16,049 nt of DNA from Anaerolinea sp. (GTDB lineage: Bacteria; Chloroflexota; Anaerolineae; Anaerolineales; Anaerolineaceae), in contig JAIWNK010000060.1 of NCBI GenBank assembly GCA_020216845.1, positions 1 through 16,049 of the forward strand, in the 5' to 3' direction. Of this stretch, positions 7,333 to 15,134 are shown piece by piece. How positions within the stretch are numbered: the first letter of the stretch is position 1; the number at the start of each line of letters is the position of its first letter. A model generated the notes under the pieces. It was not told where the DNA came from and ran no database searches. It worked only from the letters and a program-made list of their open reading frames with translations. The position numbers and the translations under genes are program-made.

Positions 7333-7845
7333 ATGAACAAACTCTTTTCCACTTTGGCGATGCTGGCTTGCCTGGCACTTTCGGCCTGTGCCAGCCCTGC
7401 TACCGAAACACCCTCAGCCGCGGCTGGCGAAACCAACCTGGCTGAGTTTGAAGGCGTACGGGTAACCCTCGTCTCGTTTGGTGCCCCCATGGCCGGGGAA
7501 CACAAAGCCCAAGCACTTTACACCGTCTTGAACGGCACGACCCATAACACAACCATTGAAGCGAGTCTGCCCGATGAGCTGAAAACCGTGCTGCAAGAAG
7601 CGCTTGCTGCCAGCCCACAAGACGTGTACGTCATCCTATACGCCGGGCCGCAACCCAGCAGCGGCTATGCCCTGCAAATTGATGATGTGAAGCTGAACGG
7701 CAACGATCTGCAAATCACGTATCGCATTGCGCCACCGCCACCCAGCACCGGTGCAGCAACTGTCATCACCCATCCCTACGTGTTGCTGCGGGTCAGTGGC
7801 CCCAAGGCTGCCGACCTTAACGTCACCTTCACAGAAGCCAAATGA
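7333..7845 (+). CDS. Small lipoprotein with PrcB-like C-terminal domain
   Basis: A 170-residue protein with a lipoprotein signal peptide: a hydrophobic stretch and the lipobox LSAC, with Cys19 as the lipidated residue, then a Pro/Ala/Thr linker. Residues about 36-95 form an unassigned domain. Residues about 99-155 resemble the PrcB C-terminal domain: a YVILYAG strand, GYALQIDDV, a strand LQITYRI, then APPPPSTG and THPYVLLRV, matching the family's GYxVxIxxV ... P..G .. T.PY.xxxV layout. In Treponema denticola, PrcB is a lipoprotein of the dentilisin complex, whose catalytic subunit PrtP is a subtilisin-family protease. Here an S8 protease gene lies directly upstream. I infer that this lipoprotein binds, chaperones or anchors that protease at the membrane surface. 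The ATG at 7333 follows GGAGG at 7321-7325. Confidence 0.72.
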   Translation: MNKLFSTLAMLACLALSACASPATETPSAAAGETNLAEFEGVRVTLVSFGAPMAGEHKAQALYTVLNGTTHNTTIEASLPDELKTVLQEALAASPQDVYVILYAGPQPSSGYALQIDDVKLNGNDLQITYRIAPPPPSTGAATVITHPYVLLRVSGPKAADLNVTFTEAK

Positions 7846-7870
7846 TTGGAGACCCCGGGTCAGGGTTTCA

Positions 7871-7879
7871 TGCTATACT
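7871..7879 (+). promoter_or_regulatory. Possible extended -10 promoter of the dehydrogenase gene
   Basis: TGC TATACT, a good extended -10 element in the 57-base gap before the short-chain dehydrogenase. TTGGAG at 7846-7851 is too far away (22 bases) for a normal -35, and no other -35 is evident. The ATG at 7903 would be about 17 bases from the start point. Confidence 0.35.
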
Positions 7880-7902
7880 GAAGCAAGAAAGGTTACGTAC
7901 CG

Positions 7903-8673
7903 ATGGAAACCCTGCCCTCTTTTCAACTTGACGGAAAAATTGCCCTGGTAACCGGCGCCGGGCGCGGCATTGGCCGCGCCTGCGCACTGGCCCTGGCACA
8001 GGCTGGCGCGGATGTCGTCTTGGGGCTCAAAAACGCCTCGTCCCACCCGGATGTCTGCGCCGAGATTGAAGCCCTGGGCCGAAAAGCCCTGCCCGTGCAA
8101 ATGAACGTCGCTCACCTGCCCGAAATTCACTCGGCAGTTGAGTCCGCCTTGCAACATTTTGGGCGAATTGACATTCTGGTCAACAACGCTGGCATCGGCG
8201 CCCCCAACCTGGCCGAAGCCGTCACCGAACAAGATTTTGATGAGACCCTGGCGGTCAACCTGAAGGGCACCTTCTTCACCGCCCAAACCGTCGGCAAAGC
8301 CATGATTGCCCAAGGCAACGGCGGACGCATCATCAACCTCAGCTCTCAGGCGGGCTTCGTCGCCCTGCGTTCCGAATCCGTTTACTGTATGACCAAAGCC
8401 GCCATTGCACACCTGACCAAATGCCTGGCCCTGGAATGGGCCACCTATGGCATTCAGGTCAACGCCGTCGCCCCAACCTTCATTGAAACGCCGGGCACCG
8501 AAAAATGGCTCGGAGACGAGGCCTTTCGCGCCTCGGTGCTGCAGCGCATTCCCTTAGGCCGGGTAGGGCACCCCATGGATGTCGCCGGAGCGGTCGTTTT
8601 CCTTGCCTCACCGGCGGCGAACCTCATCACCGGTGTCACGCTGCTCATTGATGGCGGTTGGACGCTGGCCTAG
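7903..8673 (+). CDS. Classical short-chain dehydrogenase/reductase (SDR)
   Basis: A 256-residue cytoplasmic NAD(P)-dependent oxidoreductase with all classical SDR features: cofactor loop TGAGRGIG (17-24), NNAG (94-97), active-site N119 in VNLKG, catalytic S148, Y161 and K165 (YCMTK), and a C-terminal TGVTLLIDGGW. Family-typical length. The order resembles sugar-acid or polyol dehydrogenases such as gluconate 5-dehydrogenase or KduD and also glucose 1-dehydrogenase, but the substrate cannot be told from the sequence and the neighbours offer no pathway. AAAGG about ten bases before the ATG at 7903 supports this start. The gene probably forms its own short transcription unit, ending at the hairpin 8683-8705. 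Confidence 0.9.
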   Translation: METLPSFQLDGKIALVTGAGRGIGRACALALAQAGADVVLGLKNASSHPDVCAEIEALGRKALPVQMNVAHLPEIHSAVESALQHFGRIDILVNNAGIGAPNLAEAVTEQDFDETLAVNLKGTFFTAQTVGKAMIAQGNGGRIINLSSQAGFVALRSESVYCMTKAAIAHLTKCLALEWATYGIQVNAVAPTFIETPGTEKWLGDEAFRASVLQRIPLGRVGHPMDVAGAVVFLASPAANLITGVTLLIDGGWTLA

Positions 8674-8682
8674 CCATGCAAA

Positions 8683-8715
8683 CGGCGCCCCAAATTGGGG
8701 CGCCGCTAAACTTTT
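8683..8715. terminator. Bidirectional terminator between convergent genes
   Basis: An 11-base inverted repeat around one central base, CGGCGCCCCAA (8683-8693) and its complement (8695-8705), in the 58-base gap between the SDR stop and the pepF stop. On the plus strand it is followed by CTAAACTTTT; on the minus strand by a short TTTGC. It probably stops transcription from both sides, better on the plus strand. Confidence 0.75.
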
Positions 8716-8731
8716 GCGTTGCAATCCTCGC

Positions 8732-10513
8732 TCAGGCGAGTTCGGCTTCCAATTGCCGGACGAGGGCATCAATCACATCGAAGCCACCCTGCCAAAAAGC
8801 CGCCTGACGGACATCAATGCCGGCCTCTGCCAAAATCTCAACCGGGGCCTTTGAGCCGCCCGTGGCCAAAATCTTGAGGTAACGCGGCTTGAACGACTCG
8901 CCTTCGACCTTGAATTGCTGATAGAGAGCAAAGACCAACAACTGCCCAAAGGCATAGGCATAGACATAAAACGGGGTGTGATAAATGTGTGGAATGGAGA
9001 CCCATTCCCAGCGGAATTCATCGGACACCTCAACCGCATCGCCAAACTGTGCCCGCAAGGCAGCCAAATAGGCCTCAGACAGGTCATCTACCGAAGCGCC
9101 CTCATTGATCATTTCATGCGCCTGACGCTCGAACAGGCAGAAGAAGGCCTGACGCTGAATGGTGGCGTAGGCATCATCCACCTGACGGAAGAGGATATCG
9201 CGGCGCACCGCCGGGTCGGTTTCCTGAGCCAGCAGGCGATCCATCAACATCATTTCGCCAAAGGTCGAGGCCGTCTCGGCCAATGGCAGGCAAGAATGGA
9301 AGGTGAAGAGGCTGTGATCGGCGGCCATCATCGAGTGAATGGCGTGACCAAGCTCATGCGCCAGGGTTGCCACATCATCGGCACGCTGCTGATAGTTGAC
9401 CAACACCCAAGGCGTGAGGCGCGGCGAGGTCGAGGCGCAGAACGCGCCGCCACGCTTGCCCTTGCGCACTTCGCTATCAAGGTGATCTTGCTCAAACACG
9501 CGGCGGGCCAACTCCTCCAGGCGCGGGTCAAATTGCCGGAACGAATCGAACACCATCTCAGCAGCCTGCCCAAAAGGATATTGCTTATCCGAGCGCGCAA
9601 TCGGTGCATAGACATCATAGCGGCGCAGGCGCTCCATGCCCAGCAAGCGCGCCTTGAGGCGGAAGAAGCGCTGGAAGATGCCCACATTGCGCTGTGCCAC
9701 TTCCAACAGGGTATCTACCACCTCGTCGGGAATATCATTGGCCAGGTTGCGCACCGAAATCGGCTGTGCATAGCCGCGCAGGCCCAGGCCTTCGTTGCGC
9801 CAGTCGCGCACCAGGGTTTGGTAGATCTGCCCCAATACCGGGCCATCTTTGCCATACACTTCATAAAGCTTTTGATAAGCAGCGGCGCGCAGTTCGGGGT
9901 CATGCTGCCGCACCAACGAAGTCAGCTCACCGCGCGTCAGCTCACGCCGCTCGCCATTGACTTCCAGCTCAAAGACATAGCGGTTGGTAATCGTATCATA
10001 CAGTGTGCGCAGAGCGTTGGCGCCAGTCACATCCTTGATGTTGATAATTTTTTCTTCGGCCTCGGAGAGGGTATGCGGCTTGAAATGGCGCATCTCCTCC
10101 AGCCAATAGCGATAATCGCCCGAAACGGCCATCAGCCGTTCGGCGTTGGCATCATCGAGCATCTTCCACCACAACGAGAAGAAAAGCGTCTCATTGGTAA
10201 TGTCAGCAGTAAATTGTTCGACGCGCGCCATCAAAGCCAATGTTGCCTGATTTTGGGTATCCTCGGCAAAGGCCAGGCCGGCATAGCTGTTCATGCGATA
10301 GAGCAGGTCGGAAAGCTCTTCATAGCGCCGGGCAAGCGCCAAAAAATCGGCGCTGGGAATATCGGGCGTCAGTTGCTCGCGCACCTGCGTAAAATCGCTT
10401 GCCATTTGTTTCACCTGAACAAAGGCCGCTTCCAGTTCTGGGCTATTGGGGGCAGGGAAAAGGTCTGCAAGGCTCCAGCGCTTTTGCTGGAATGGATAGG
10501 TTGATTCTGTCAT
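8732..10513 (-). CDS. pepF: Oligoendopeptidase F (M3 family metallopeptidase)
   Basis: A 593-residue, M3B-sized zinc peptidase that degrades short peptides in the cytoplasm; no signal peptide is present. The zinc motif HELGH is at residues 386-390, with H386 and H390 as ligands, E387 as general base, and E413 in LAETASTFGE as the probable third ligand. The C-terminal region contains HIYHTPFYVYAYAFGQ, typical of substrate-binding Tyr/His residues in this family. The N-terminal half is helical, with a FPAPNSPELEAAF opening as in PepF proteins. The ATG at 10511-10513 follows AGAGGT. It is a single-gene unit with a strong promoter, divergent from the Yip1/ABC operon and convergent with the SDR gene. 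It may recycle peptides, but nothing links it specifically to the exported protease. Confidence 0.92.
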   Translation of the reverse strand: MTESTYPFQQKRWSLADLFPAPNSPELEAAFVQVKQMASDFTQVREQLTPDIPSADFLALARRYEELSDLLYRMNSYAGLAFAEDTQNQATLALMARVEQFTADITNETLFFSLWWKMLDDANAERLMAVSGDYRYWLEEMRHFKPHTLSEAEEKIINIKDVTGANALRTLYDTITNRYVFELEVNGERRELTRGELTSLVRQHDPELRAAAYQKLYEVYGKDGPVLGQIYQTLVRDWRNEGLGLRGYAQPISVRNLANDIPDEVVDTLLEVAQRNVGIFQRFFRLKARLLGMERLRRYDVYAPIARSDKQYPFGQAAEMVFDSFRQFDPRLEELARRVFEQDHLDSEVRKGKRGGAFCASTSPRLTPWVLVNYQQRADDVATLAHELGHAIHSMMAADHSLFTFHSCLPLAETASTFGEMMLMDRLLAQETDPAVRRDILFRQVDDAYATIQRQAFFCLFERQAHEMINEGASVDDLSEAYLAALRAQFGDAVEVSDEFRWEWVSIPHIYHTPFYVYAYAFGQLLVFALYQQFKVEGESFKPRYLKILATGGSKAPVEILAEAGIDVRQAAFWQGGFDVIDALVRQLEAELA

Positions 10514-10550
10514 GGATATACCTCTTTGAGAAAGAACGGAACGATGACTG

Positions 10551-10579
10551 ATTATAACACGGGCCGAAAGCCGCTACAA
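10551..10579 (-). promoter_or_regulatory. Near-consensus housekeeping promoter of pepF
   Basis: On the minus strand TTGTAG (10574-10579), an exact 17-base spacer and a perfect TATAAT (10551-10556), with TGT before it as an extended -10. The predicted transcript starts near 10545, about 32 bases before the ATG at 10513. Confidence 0.75.
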
Positions 10580-10640
10580 TTGGTGTGTCTAAACCCACAA
10601 CGCATAATTCATTGGGGATGATTCTGTGGAAACTGACCGC

Positions 10641-10682
10641 TGCACAAGAATTGCAAAACAATGTACAATTTTTGCATTGTTT
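10641..10682 (+). promoter_or_regulatory. Candidate promoter and dyad upstream of the Yip1/ABC operon
   Basis: TGCACA (10641-10646), a 17-base spacer and TACAAT (10664-10669) form a weak promoter. An 8-base inverted repeat, AAACAATG (10656-10663) and CATTGTTT (10675-10682), with an 11-base spacer brackets the -10 hexamer. Its half-sites are 19 bases apart centre to centre, close to two helical turns, as expected for a dimeric repressor operator. The leader to the ATG at 10769 is about 90 bases. The rest of the 10514-10768 gap shows nothing else that I can support. Confidence 0.35.
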
Positions 10683-10768
10683 GGGAACCAAACCGCACTC
10701 TCAGGCGTCTCATTCCCAACCCTTTTCAAGCACAGGTTGATTTTGTGCTGCAACTTTTCAGGAGACTT

Positions 10769-11560
10769 ATGACTGACATTGAACTTGACGAAACCCCGCA
10801 AGAACAACCGCGCCGTCTGCACTTTGAATGGCTGCTGCCAACACTGATTAGCCCACGGCGCACACTGACTGCCATTGCCAGCAAGGAAAAAGCCGTCTGG
10901 CTGACGCCGTTGCTGGTGCTGAGCATTCTGGCCATTGTGCTGGTGCTGATTGCCGGGCCAGTGCGGCAGCAAATGACGCAAACAGATGGCACCTTGCCCG
11001 AAGGCTTTGAGTATTGGTCCATGGAACAACAGCAAGCCTACCTGCAAACCACGCAAAGCACCTCCGGGCCCATGTTTGTATACGTCTTCCCGGCGCTGGG
11101 CGCCCTGCTGGGCATTTGGATCAACTGGCTGCTGCTGAGCATTCTGCTCCACCTGGGCTTGACCATGGTCGGCAGCCGCAGTTCCAGCGCGGCGTCCTTC
11201 AACCTGGTTGGCTGGGCCAGCCTGCCGCTTGGCCTGCGTTCGATCGTGCAAGGCATCGCCATCCTCTCCACCCACAGCCTGATTCAGGGACAAGGGCTGT
11301 CTGGCTTTGTGACCCCGGCAGGGGGCTTTTCCACCTTTGCTTCAGCACTGCTAGGCTTTGTGGATATTTACTTCCTGTGGATGGTAGCGCTGCTGCTGAT
11401 CGGTGTGCGCCCCATGTCGCACCTCAGCCGCGCCAAAGCCTGGACGGTGACCCTCTTCATCGTCTTGCTCACCCTGGCCCTGCGCTCTCTGCCAGCCTTC
11501 ATTGCCGGGCAACTGGGCGGGCTGCTCAATGGGAGTGGGGGCGGATTCTTCTTTTTCTAA
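10769..11560 (+). CDS. Yip1-family integral membrane protein
   Basis: A 263-residue membrane protein. It has a charged N-terminus of about 20 residues, then the amphipathic LISPRRTLTAIASKEKAVWLTP typical of Yip1-domain proteins just before the first membrane segment (about 43-62). Further hydrophobic segments lie near 98-130, 140-165, 185-215 and 225-250, and the chain ends GGGFFFF. Bacterial Yip1 proteins have no settled function and often lie beside ABC-type exporters, as here: the ATPase gene begins 3 bases after the stop, so this is the first gene of that operon. I chose the ATG at 10769 because AGGAG precedes it by four bases. The frame open from 10661 overlaps the candidate -10 and adds an uncharacteristic segment. 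Confidence 0.75.
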   Translation: MTDIELDETPQEQPRRLHFEWLLPTLISPRRTLTAIASKEKAVWLTPLLVLSILAIVLVLIAGPVRQQMTQTDGTLPEGFEYWSMEQQQAYLQTTQSTSGPMFVYVFPALGALLGIWINWLLLSILLHLGLTMVGSRSSSAASFNLVGWASLPLGLRSIVQGIAILSTHSLIQGQGLSGFVTPAGGFSTFASALLGFVDIYFLWMVALLLIGVRPMSHLSRAKAWTVTLFIVLLTLALRSLPAFIAGQLGGLLNGSGGGFFFF

Positions 11561-11563
11561 GCC

Positions 11564-12301
11564 ATGAACAGCGCTTCCCCCCTCATTGTCATCCGGCAAC
11601 TGCGCAAAACCTTTGTGCTCGGTCGCTCCACCGTGCACGCCCTGGCCGGCGTAGACCTCGATATTCCGGTTGGCTCGTTCACCGTGCTGATGGGCCCTTC
11701 CGGCTCTGGCAAAAGCACCCTGCTCTACCTGATCGGTGGGCTCGATCGCCTGACCTCCGGCAGCATTCACGTCAACGGGCAGGCACTGGAGACCATGGAT
11801 GAAAACGCCCTGGCGCTCTATCGCCGCCGCACGGTCGGTTTCATCTTTCAATCCTTCAACCTCGTCTCTAGCATGACGGCCTTGGAAAACATCGCTTTTC
11901 CGATGCGCTTTTCCGGGCAAAATGGCGCTGCCCGGCGCAAACGCGCCATGGAGCTATTGCGTCAGATAGGGCTGGAAAAACGTTCCCATCACCGTCCCAC
12001 CGAGCTTTCGGGCGGGCAGCAACAGCGCGTGGCGATTGCCCGCGCCCTGGTCAACGACCCGCCGCTCATCCTAGCCGACGAGCCGACCGGCAACCTGGAT
12101 ACGAGCAGCGGCTATGCCATCATGCAGTTGCTCAGCGAATTGCACCGCAGCGGACGCACCGTAGTGGTCGTGACCCACGACCCGCGCATGACGCGCTTTG
12201 CCACCCACACACTGTATTTGTTGGATGGTCACATCGTCAGCGAGGCCGAATATGAAGCGGCCTCCAAATTTGAAATCCCCTCGGAGGTATCTCCCGCATG
12301 A
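11564..12301 (+). CDS. LolD/MacB-type ABC transporter ATPase
   Basis: A 245-residue ATP-binding subunit. Walker [10 protein letters not shown] is at 44-52, Q-loop Gln96 in FIFQSFN, signature LSGGQ at 148-152, Walker [10 protein letters not shown] with D171-E172, and switch His204 in VVVVTHD. The LDTSSG D-loop and the FIFQSFNL pattern are those of the MacB/LolD/FtsE group, which drives type VII (mechanotransmission) transporters. Its partner is the permease gene at 13768. The C-terminal tail after residue 225 is slightly longer than usual. The gene follows the Yip1 gene by 3 bases and its TGA overlaps the next ATG (ATGA at 12298-12301), so translation of ATPase and secreted protein is coupled. 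I infer a membrane-stress or lipoprotein/envelope function rather than nutrient import. Confidence 0.92.
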   Translation: MNSASPLIVIRQLRKTFVLGRSTVHALAGVDLDIPVGSFTVLMGPSGSGKSTLLYLIGGLDRLTSGSIHVNGQALETMDENALALYRRRTVGFIFQSFNLVSSMTALENIAFPMRFSGQNGAARRKRAMELLRQIGLEKRSHHRPTELSGGQQQRVAIARALVNDPPLILADEPTGNLDTSSGYAIMQLLSELHRSGRTVVVVTHDPRMTRFATHTLYLLDGHIVSEAEYEAASKFEIPSEVSPA

Positions 12302-13761
12302 ACAAGTCTTCTCGCTTTTTGCTGTTTTTGCTCCCCTTGCTATTGCTCTTCCTCAACATTGCCCCGTCCGTGAGCGCCCAAGATGTTCCAACCGCTACCC
12401 CAACACCGGCCTCATCGGACGCCCGTCCGCTGATTGTGCTGGATTCCTATTCAACCGGCTTTAACGCCATCAGCCCCGGCCAAAACTTCGACCTCGATTT
12501 GCAGCTGCACAACATCGGTCAGCATGGCGCGGTGAACATCATCGCCGTCTTCAGCAGCGCGGAATTTTTCCCAAAAGATACCGGCGGCGTTTTGGCGCTC
12601 AACCACATTCCACCGACCGGCGACCGCACCATCACGCAGCCCTTCACCGCGGCGACTGACTTGTGGGGCAAAACGGTTGGCACGATCAACGTTCAGCTGA
12701 CCTATAATGAAGAAGACACCGGCATCCCCTACACGGCAAGCTTTACCATCTCGGTTGACATCAAACAACCCAACTACAACCCCAAACCAACGGCAACGCC
12801 AACCGCGATGAATATCATCCGTCCGCAGCTTGTGGTGGATAGCTATAGCAGCGATGTGGAAATCCTTCAACCTGGCACAATCTTCAACCTCAATCTCAAG
12901 ATCCGCAACCTGGGCAACGCCGATGCCAAAGCGGTGACGATGGTGCTGGGCGGGGGGGCTTCGGTCAGCACCGATGCTTCGGGCACCCAACAGCCGGGCG
13001 GCGTTTCGGGCAGCGGCGCCGACCTGACCAATTTTGCCCCGCTTGGCAGCTCCAACCTCGTCTACCTGGGCGATATTGCCCAAGGGAACAGCGTAGATGC
13101 ATCGCCAAGTCTGATCGTCAGCGTGGCGGCCAACCCGGGTGCTTACCCATTCAAGCTCTCCTTCGTGTATACCGACGAGAAAAAGGGCACGCGCATTGTG
13201 GATGATCAGGCCATCACGCTGCTCATTTACAGCTTGCCCGTCGTCGAGGTTGGCTTTTACCGCCCGCCCGATCCATTCTTCAACGGCATGATGAGCCAAT
13301 TGCCCTTGCAGGTGACCAATTTGGGGCGCAAAAGTGCCGTGCTGGGCAACCTACAAGTGCGCACCGACAATGGCGAACTGACCAACAACACAGCTCTGGT
13401 AGGCGCGCTGGACCCGGGCGGCTACTTCACCCTGGATGCCAACCTGATGCCCTACAGCGCCGGGCCGCTGGATTTGCAAATCTCAATCAACTACATGGAC
13501 GATTTCAACCAAACCCGCACCATTACCCAAACGCTGACCGTGGATGTGCAGGAAATGGAAATGCCCACCCCCGACCCGGGCTTTGACCCCAACGCGCCGA
13601 TCGAACCGCCCGTAACCGAAGAGACCCTCTGGCAAAAGATTGTACGCTTCTTCAAAGGCCTGCTGGGGCTGGGCAGTCAGGCCCCGCAGCCCGATACTTG
13701 GGTCGAACCCCAACCCGAAGACGCGCCCGTTCCTGCCCCCATGCCCGGCGGCAAAGGATAA
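12298..13761 (+). CDS. Secreted CARDB-like (COG1361-like) protein of the ABC operon
   Basis: A 487-residue exported protein. Residues 1-29 are a clear signal peptide (SRFLLFLLPLLLLFL, then SVSA before QD). A PTATPTPA linker follows, then three beta-sandwich units at about 43-155, 178-315 and 318-420. The first two open alike, with IVLDSYST...I.PG..F.L.L...N.G and LVVDSYSS...L.PG..F.L.L..RNLG, the pattern of CARDB/COG1361 domains. A second Thr/Pro linker separates units one and two. Residues 441-458 (around WQKIVRFFKGLLG) form an amphipathic helix, and the C-terminus is Pro/Glu-rich, with no obvious transmembrane anchor. It lies between the ATPase (ATGA overlap, GGAGG at 12283-12287) and the permease, so it is probably the extracytoplasmic partner of this transporter, in the place of a MacA-type adaptor. 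Confidence 0.75.
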   Translation: MNKSSRFLLFLLPLLLLFLNIAPSVSAQDVPTATPTPASSDARPLIVLDSYSTGFNAISPGQNFDLDLQLHNIGQHGAVNIIAVFSSAEFFPKDTGGVLALNHIPPTGDRTITQPFTAATDLWGKTVGTINVQLTYNEEDTGIPYTASFTISVDIKQPNYNPKPTATPTAMNIIRPQLVVDSYSSDVEILQPGTIFNLNLKIRNLGNADAKAVTMVLGGGASVSTDASGTQQPGGVSGSGADLTNFAPLGSSNLVYLGDIAQGNSVDASPSLIVSVAANPGAYPFKLSFVYTDEKKGTRIVDDQAITLLIYSLPVVEVGFYRPPDPFFNGMMSQLPLQVTNLGRKSAVLGNLQVRTDNGELTNNTALVGALDPGGYFTLDANLMPYSAGPLDLQISINYMDDFNQTRTITQTLTVDVQEMEMPTPDPGFDPNAPIEPPVTEETLWQKIVRFFKGLLGLGSQAPQPDTWVEPQPEDAPVPAPMPGGKG

Positions 13762-13767
13762 ACTGCA

Positions 13768-15093
13768 ATGCGCTTCTTTGATTTGCTCAGCCTCATCAGC
13801 AGCAATCTGTCACGGCGCAAAGGTCGCGTTGTGCTGACGGCGATTGGCGTCGTCATCGGCACAGCTGCGGTCATCATCCTCGTTTCGCTAGCCAACGGAC
13901 TGCAAAAGAGCGCCACCAGTCAGCTGTGGGGTATTTCGGACTTGAAGATGATTCAGGTTTCGCCAAATTATGGCGGCGGCGAAGGCGGGCCAGGCATAGT
14001 CGGTGGCAAAGGCGGTGGTGGAGGAGGCAGTAATCAACAATTGCTCACCCCGCAAACGCTGAAGGAGCTGGCCGCCCTGCCGGGAGTGGAGGCAGTCATT
14101 CCACGCGACTATCTTTACTCTTACGCCCAAATGCGCTTTGGCAAGCTTGAAACCTATCCGCAGCTTGTGGGCATTGAGGCAGCCAACCTGGATGTCTTCG
14201 AATACCCGTTGCAAGGCGGCAGCACAGAGCTGCAACGCGGCACGGCGGTGGTGGGGAGCTGGGTGGCGCGCAGCTTCTATGATCCCAGCCTGCGGCCGGG
14301 GCAAGATCCGCCCCCGCCACCGGATTTGCTCGGGCAGACCGTCCGCCTGGAAATTGTCAAATGGTCTAACGATGGCCAGGAAATCCGCAAGAAGATCAGC
14401 CTGCGCATCGTGGGTGTGCTGCAAGAAACGCGCGGTGAAGCGGATGGAATGGTATTTGTCTCCATGGGCGAATTGACCCAATGGAATGAGTGGGTCAACA
14501 ACAAACGCATCAACCGCAGCAAAGATGGCTATACCAATGTCGTTGTCAAGGCCACAGACCCGAACAACGTGATTGAATTGGCCAATCAGATCAACGAAAT
14601 GGGCTTTCAGGCCTACACGCCGCAATCCTACGTTCAAAACATCAACAGCTTCTTCATCGTCCTGCAGATCGTCTTTGGTGGGGTTGGTGCGATTGCCCTG
14701 TTGGTGGCCGCCATTGGCATTGCCAACACGATGACCATGGCGATTCTGGAACGCACGCGCGAGATTGGCCTGATGAAAGCAATCGGTGCAAGCAACCGCG
14801 ATGTGCTGAGCATCTTCCTCGGTGAAGCCGCCGGGATTGGCTTCCTGGGCGGGCTAGGCGGGGTGCTGATTGGCTGGGTCACCGCGCAACTGCTGAACAT
14901 CGTTGCCGCCAACTACCTGGCAGCACAAGCGGCACAGAGCGGCGGGCCGCCCACCACAATCGCCCTCAGCACCCCTGTGTGGCTCATGTTGTTTGGGCTC
15001 ATCTTCGCCACATTGATCGGTTTGCTTTCTGGGCTTTACCCGGCACTGCGCGCCGCCACGCTCATGCCGGTCACAGCGCTAAAATACGAGTAA
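13768..15093 (+). CDS. MacB/FtsX-type ABC transporter permease
   Basis: A 441-residue permease with the four-segment MacB layout. Segment one is at about 20-42 (VVLTAIGVVIGTAAVIILVS), then a large MacB_PCD-like extracytoplasmic domain (about 44-290), then three segments near 298-322, 345-375 and 405-430. The FtsX signature is seen in IGIANTMTMAILERTREIGLMKAIGAS, whose coupling helix contacts the ATPase; the chain ends LYPALRAATLMPVTALKYE. Two oddities lie in the outer domain: a Gly-rich stretch at 69-88 and five prolines at 181-185. The gene begins 6 bases after the CARDB-like gene, with AAAGGA overlapping that gene's end, and closes the operon before the terminator at 15099. It works with the ATPase at 11564; the substrate is unknown. 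Confidence 0.9.
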   Translation: MRFFDLLSLISSNLSRRKGRVVLTAIGVVIGTAAVIILVSLANGLQKSATSQLWGISDLKMIQVSPNYGGGEGGPGIVGGKGGGGGGSNQQLLTPQTLKELAALPGVEAVIPRDYLYSYAQMRFGKLETYPQLVGIEAANLDVFEYPLQGGSTELQRGTAVVGSWVARSFYDPSLRPGQDPPPPPDLLGQTVRLEIVKWSNDGQEIRKKISLRIVGVLQETRGEADGMVFVSMGELTQWNEWVNNKRINRSKDGYTNVVVKATDPNNVIELANQINEMGFQAYTPQSYVQNINSFFIVLQIVFGGVGAIALLVAAIGIANTMTMAILERTREIGLMKAIGASNRDVLSIFLGEAAGIGFLGGLGGVLIGWVTAQLLNIVAANYLAAQAAQSGGPPTTIALSTPVWLMLFGLIFATLIGLLSGLYPALRAATLMPVTALKYE

Positions 15094-15127
15094 AAACATC
15101 CCTCCCCCCGGTTTTCGGGGGGAGGGA
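15094..15127. terminator. Strong bidirectional terminator
   Basis: A 12-base perfect stem, TCCCTCCCCCCG (15099-15110) and its complement (15116-15127), with a five-base loop. On the minus strand the stem is followed by TGTTTTTA, so it is a full Rho-independent terminator for the surface-protein gene. On the plus strand the tail is weaker (ATGCTTTCT), but the stem should also end the ABC operon. Confidence 0.85.
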
Positions 15128-15134
15128 ATGCTTT

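Noticed and set aside
8915..10504. Long plus-strand open frame (about 529 codons) opposite pepF
   Set aside because: It is the antisense shadow of pepF, which has a full M3 peptidase motif set, a ribosome site and a consensus promoter. The plus-strand product has no recognisable domain or signal.
11014..11802. Second plus-strand frame spanning the Yip1 and ATPase genes
   Set aside because: It overlaps two well-supported genes in another frame, has no ribosome site, and its sequence is Pro/His/Arg-rich low complexity.
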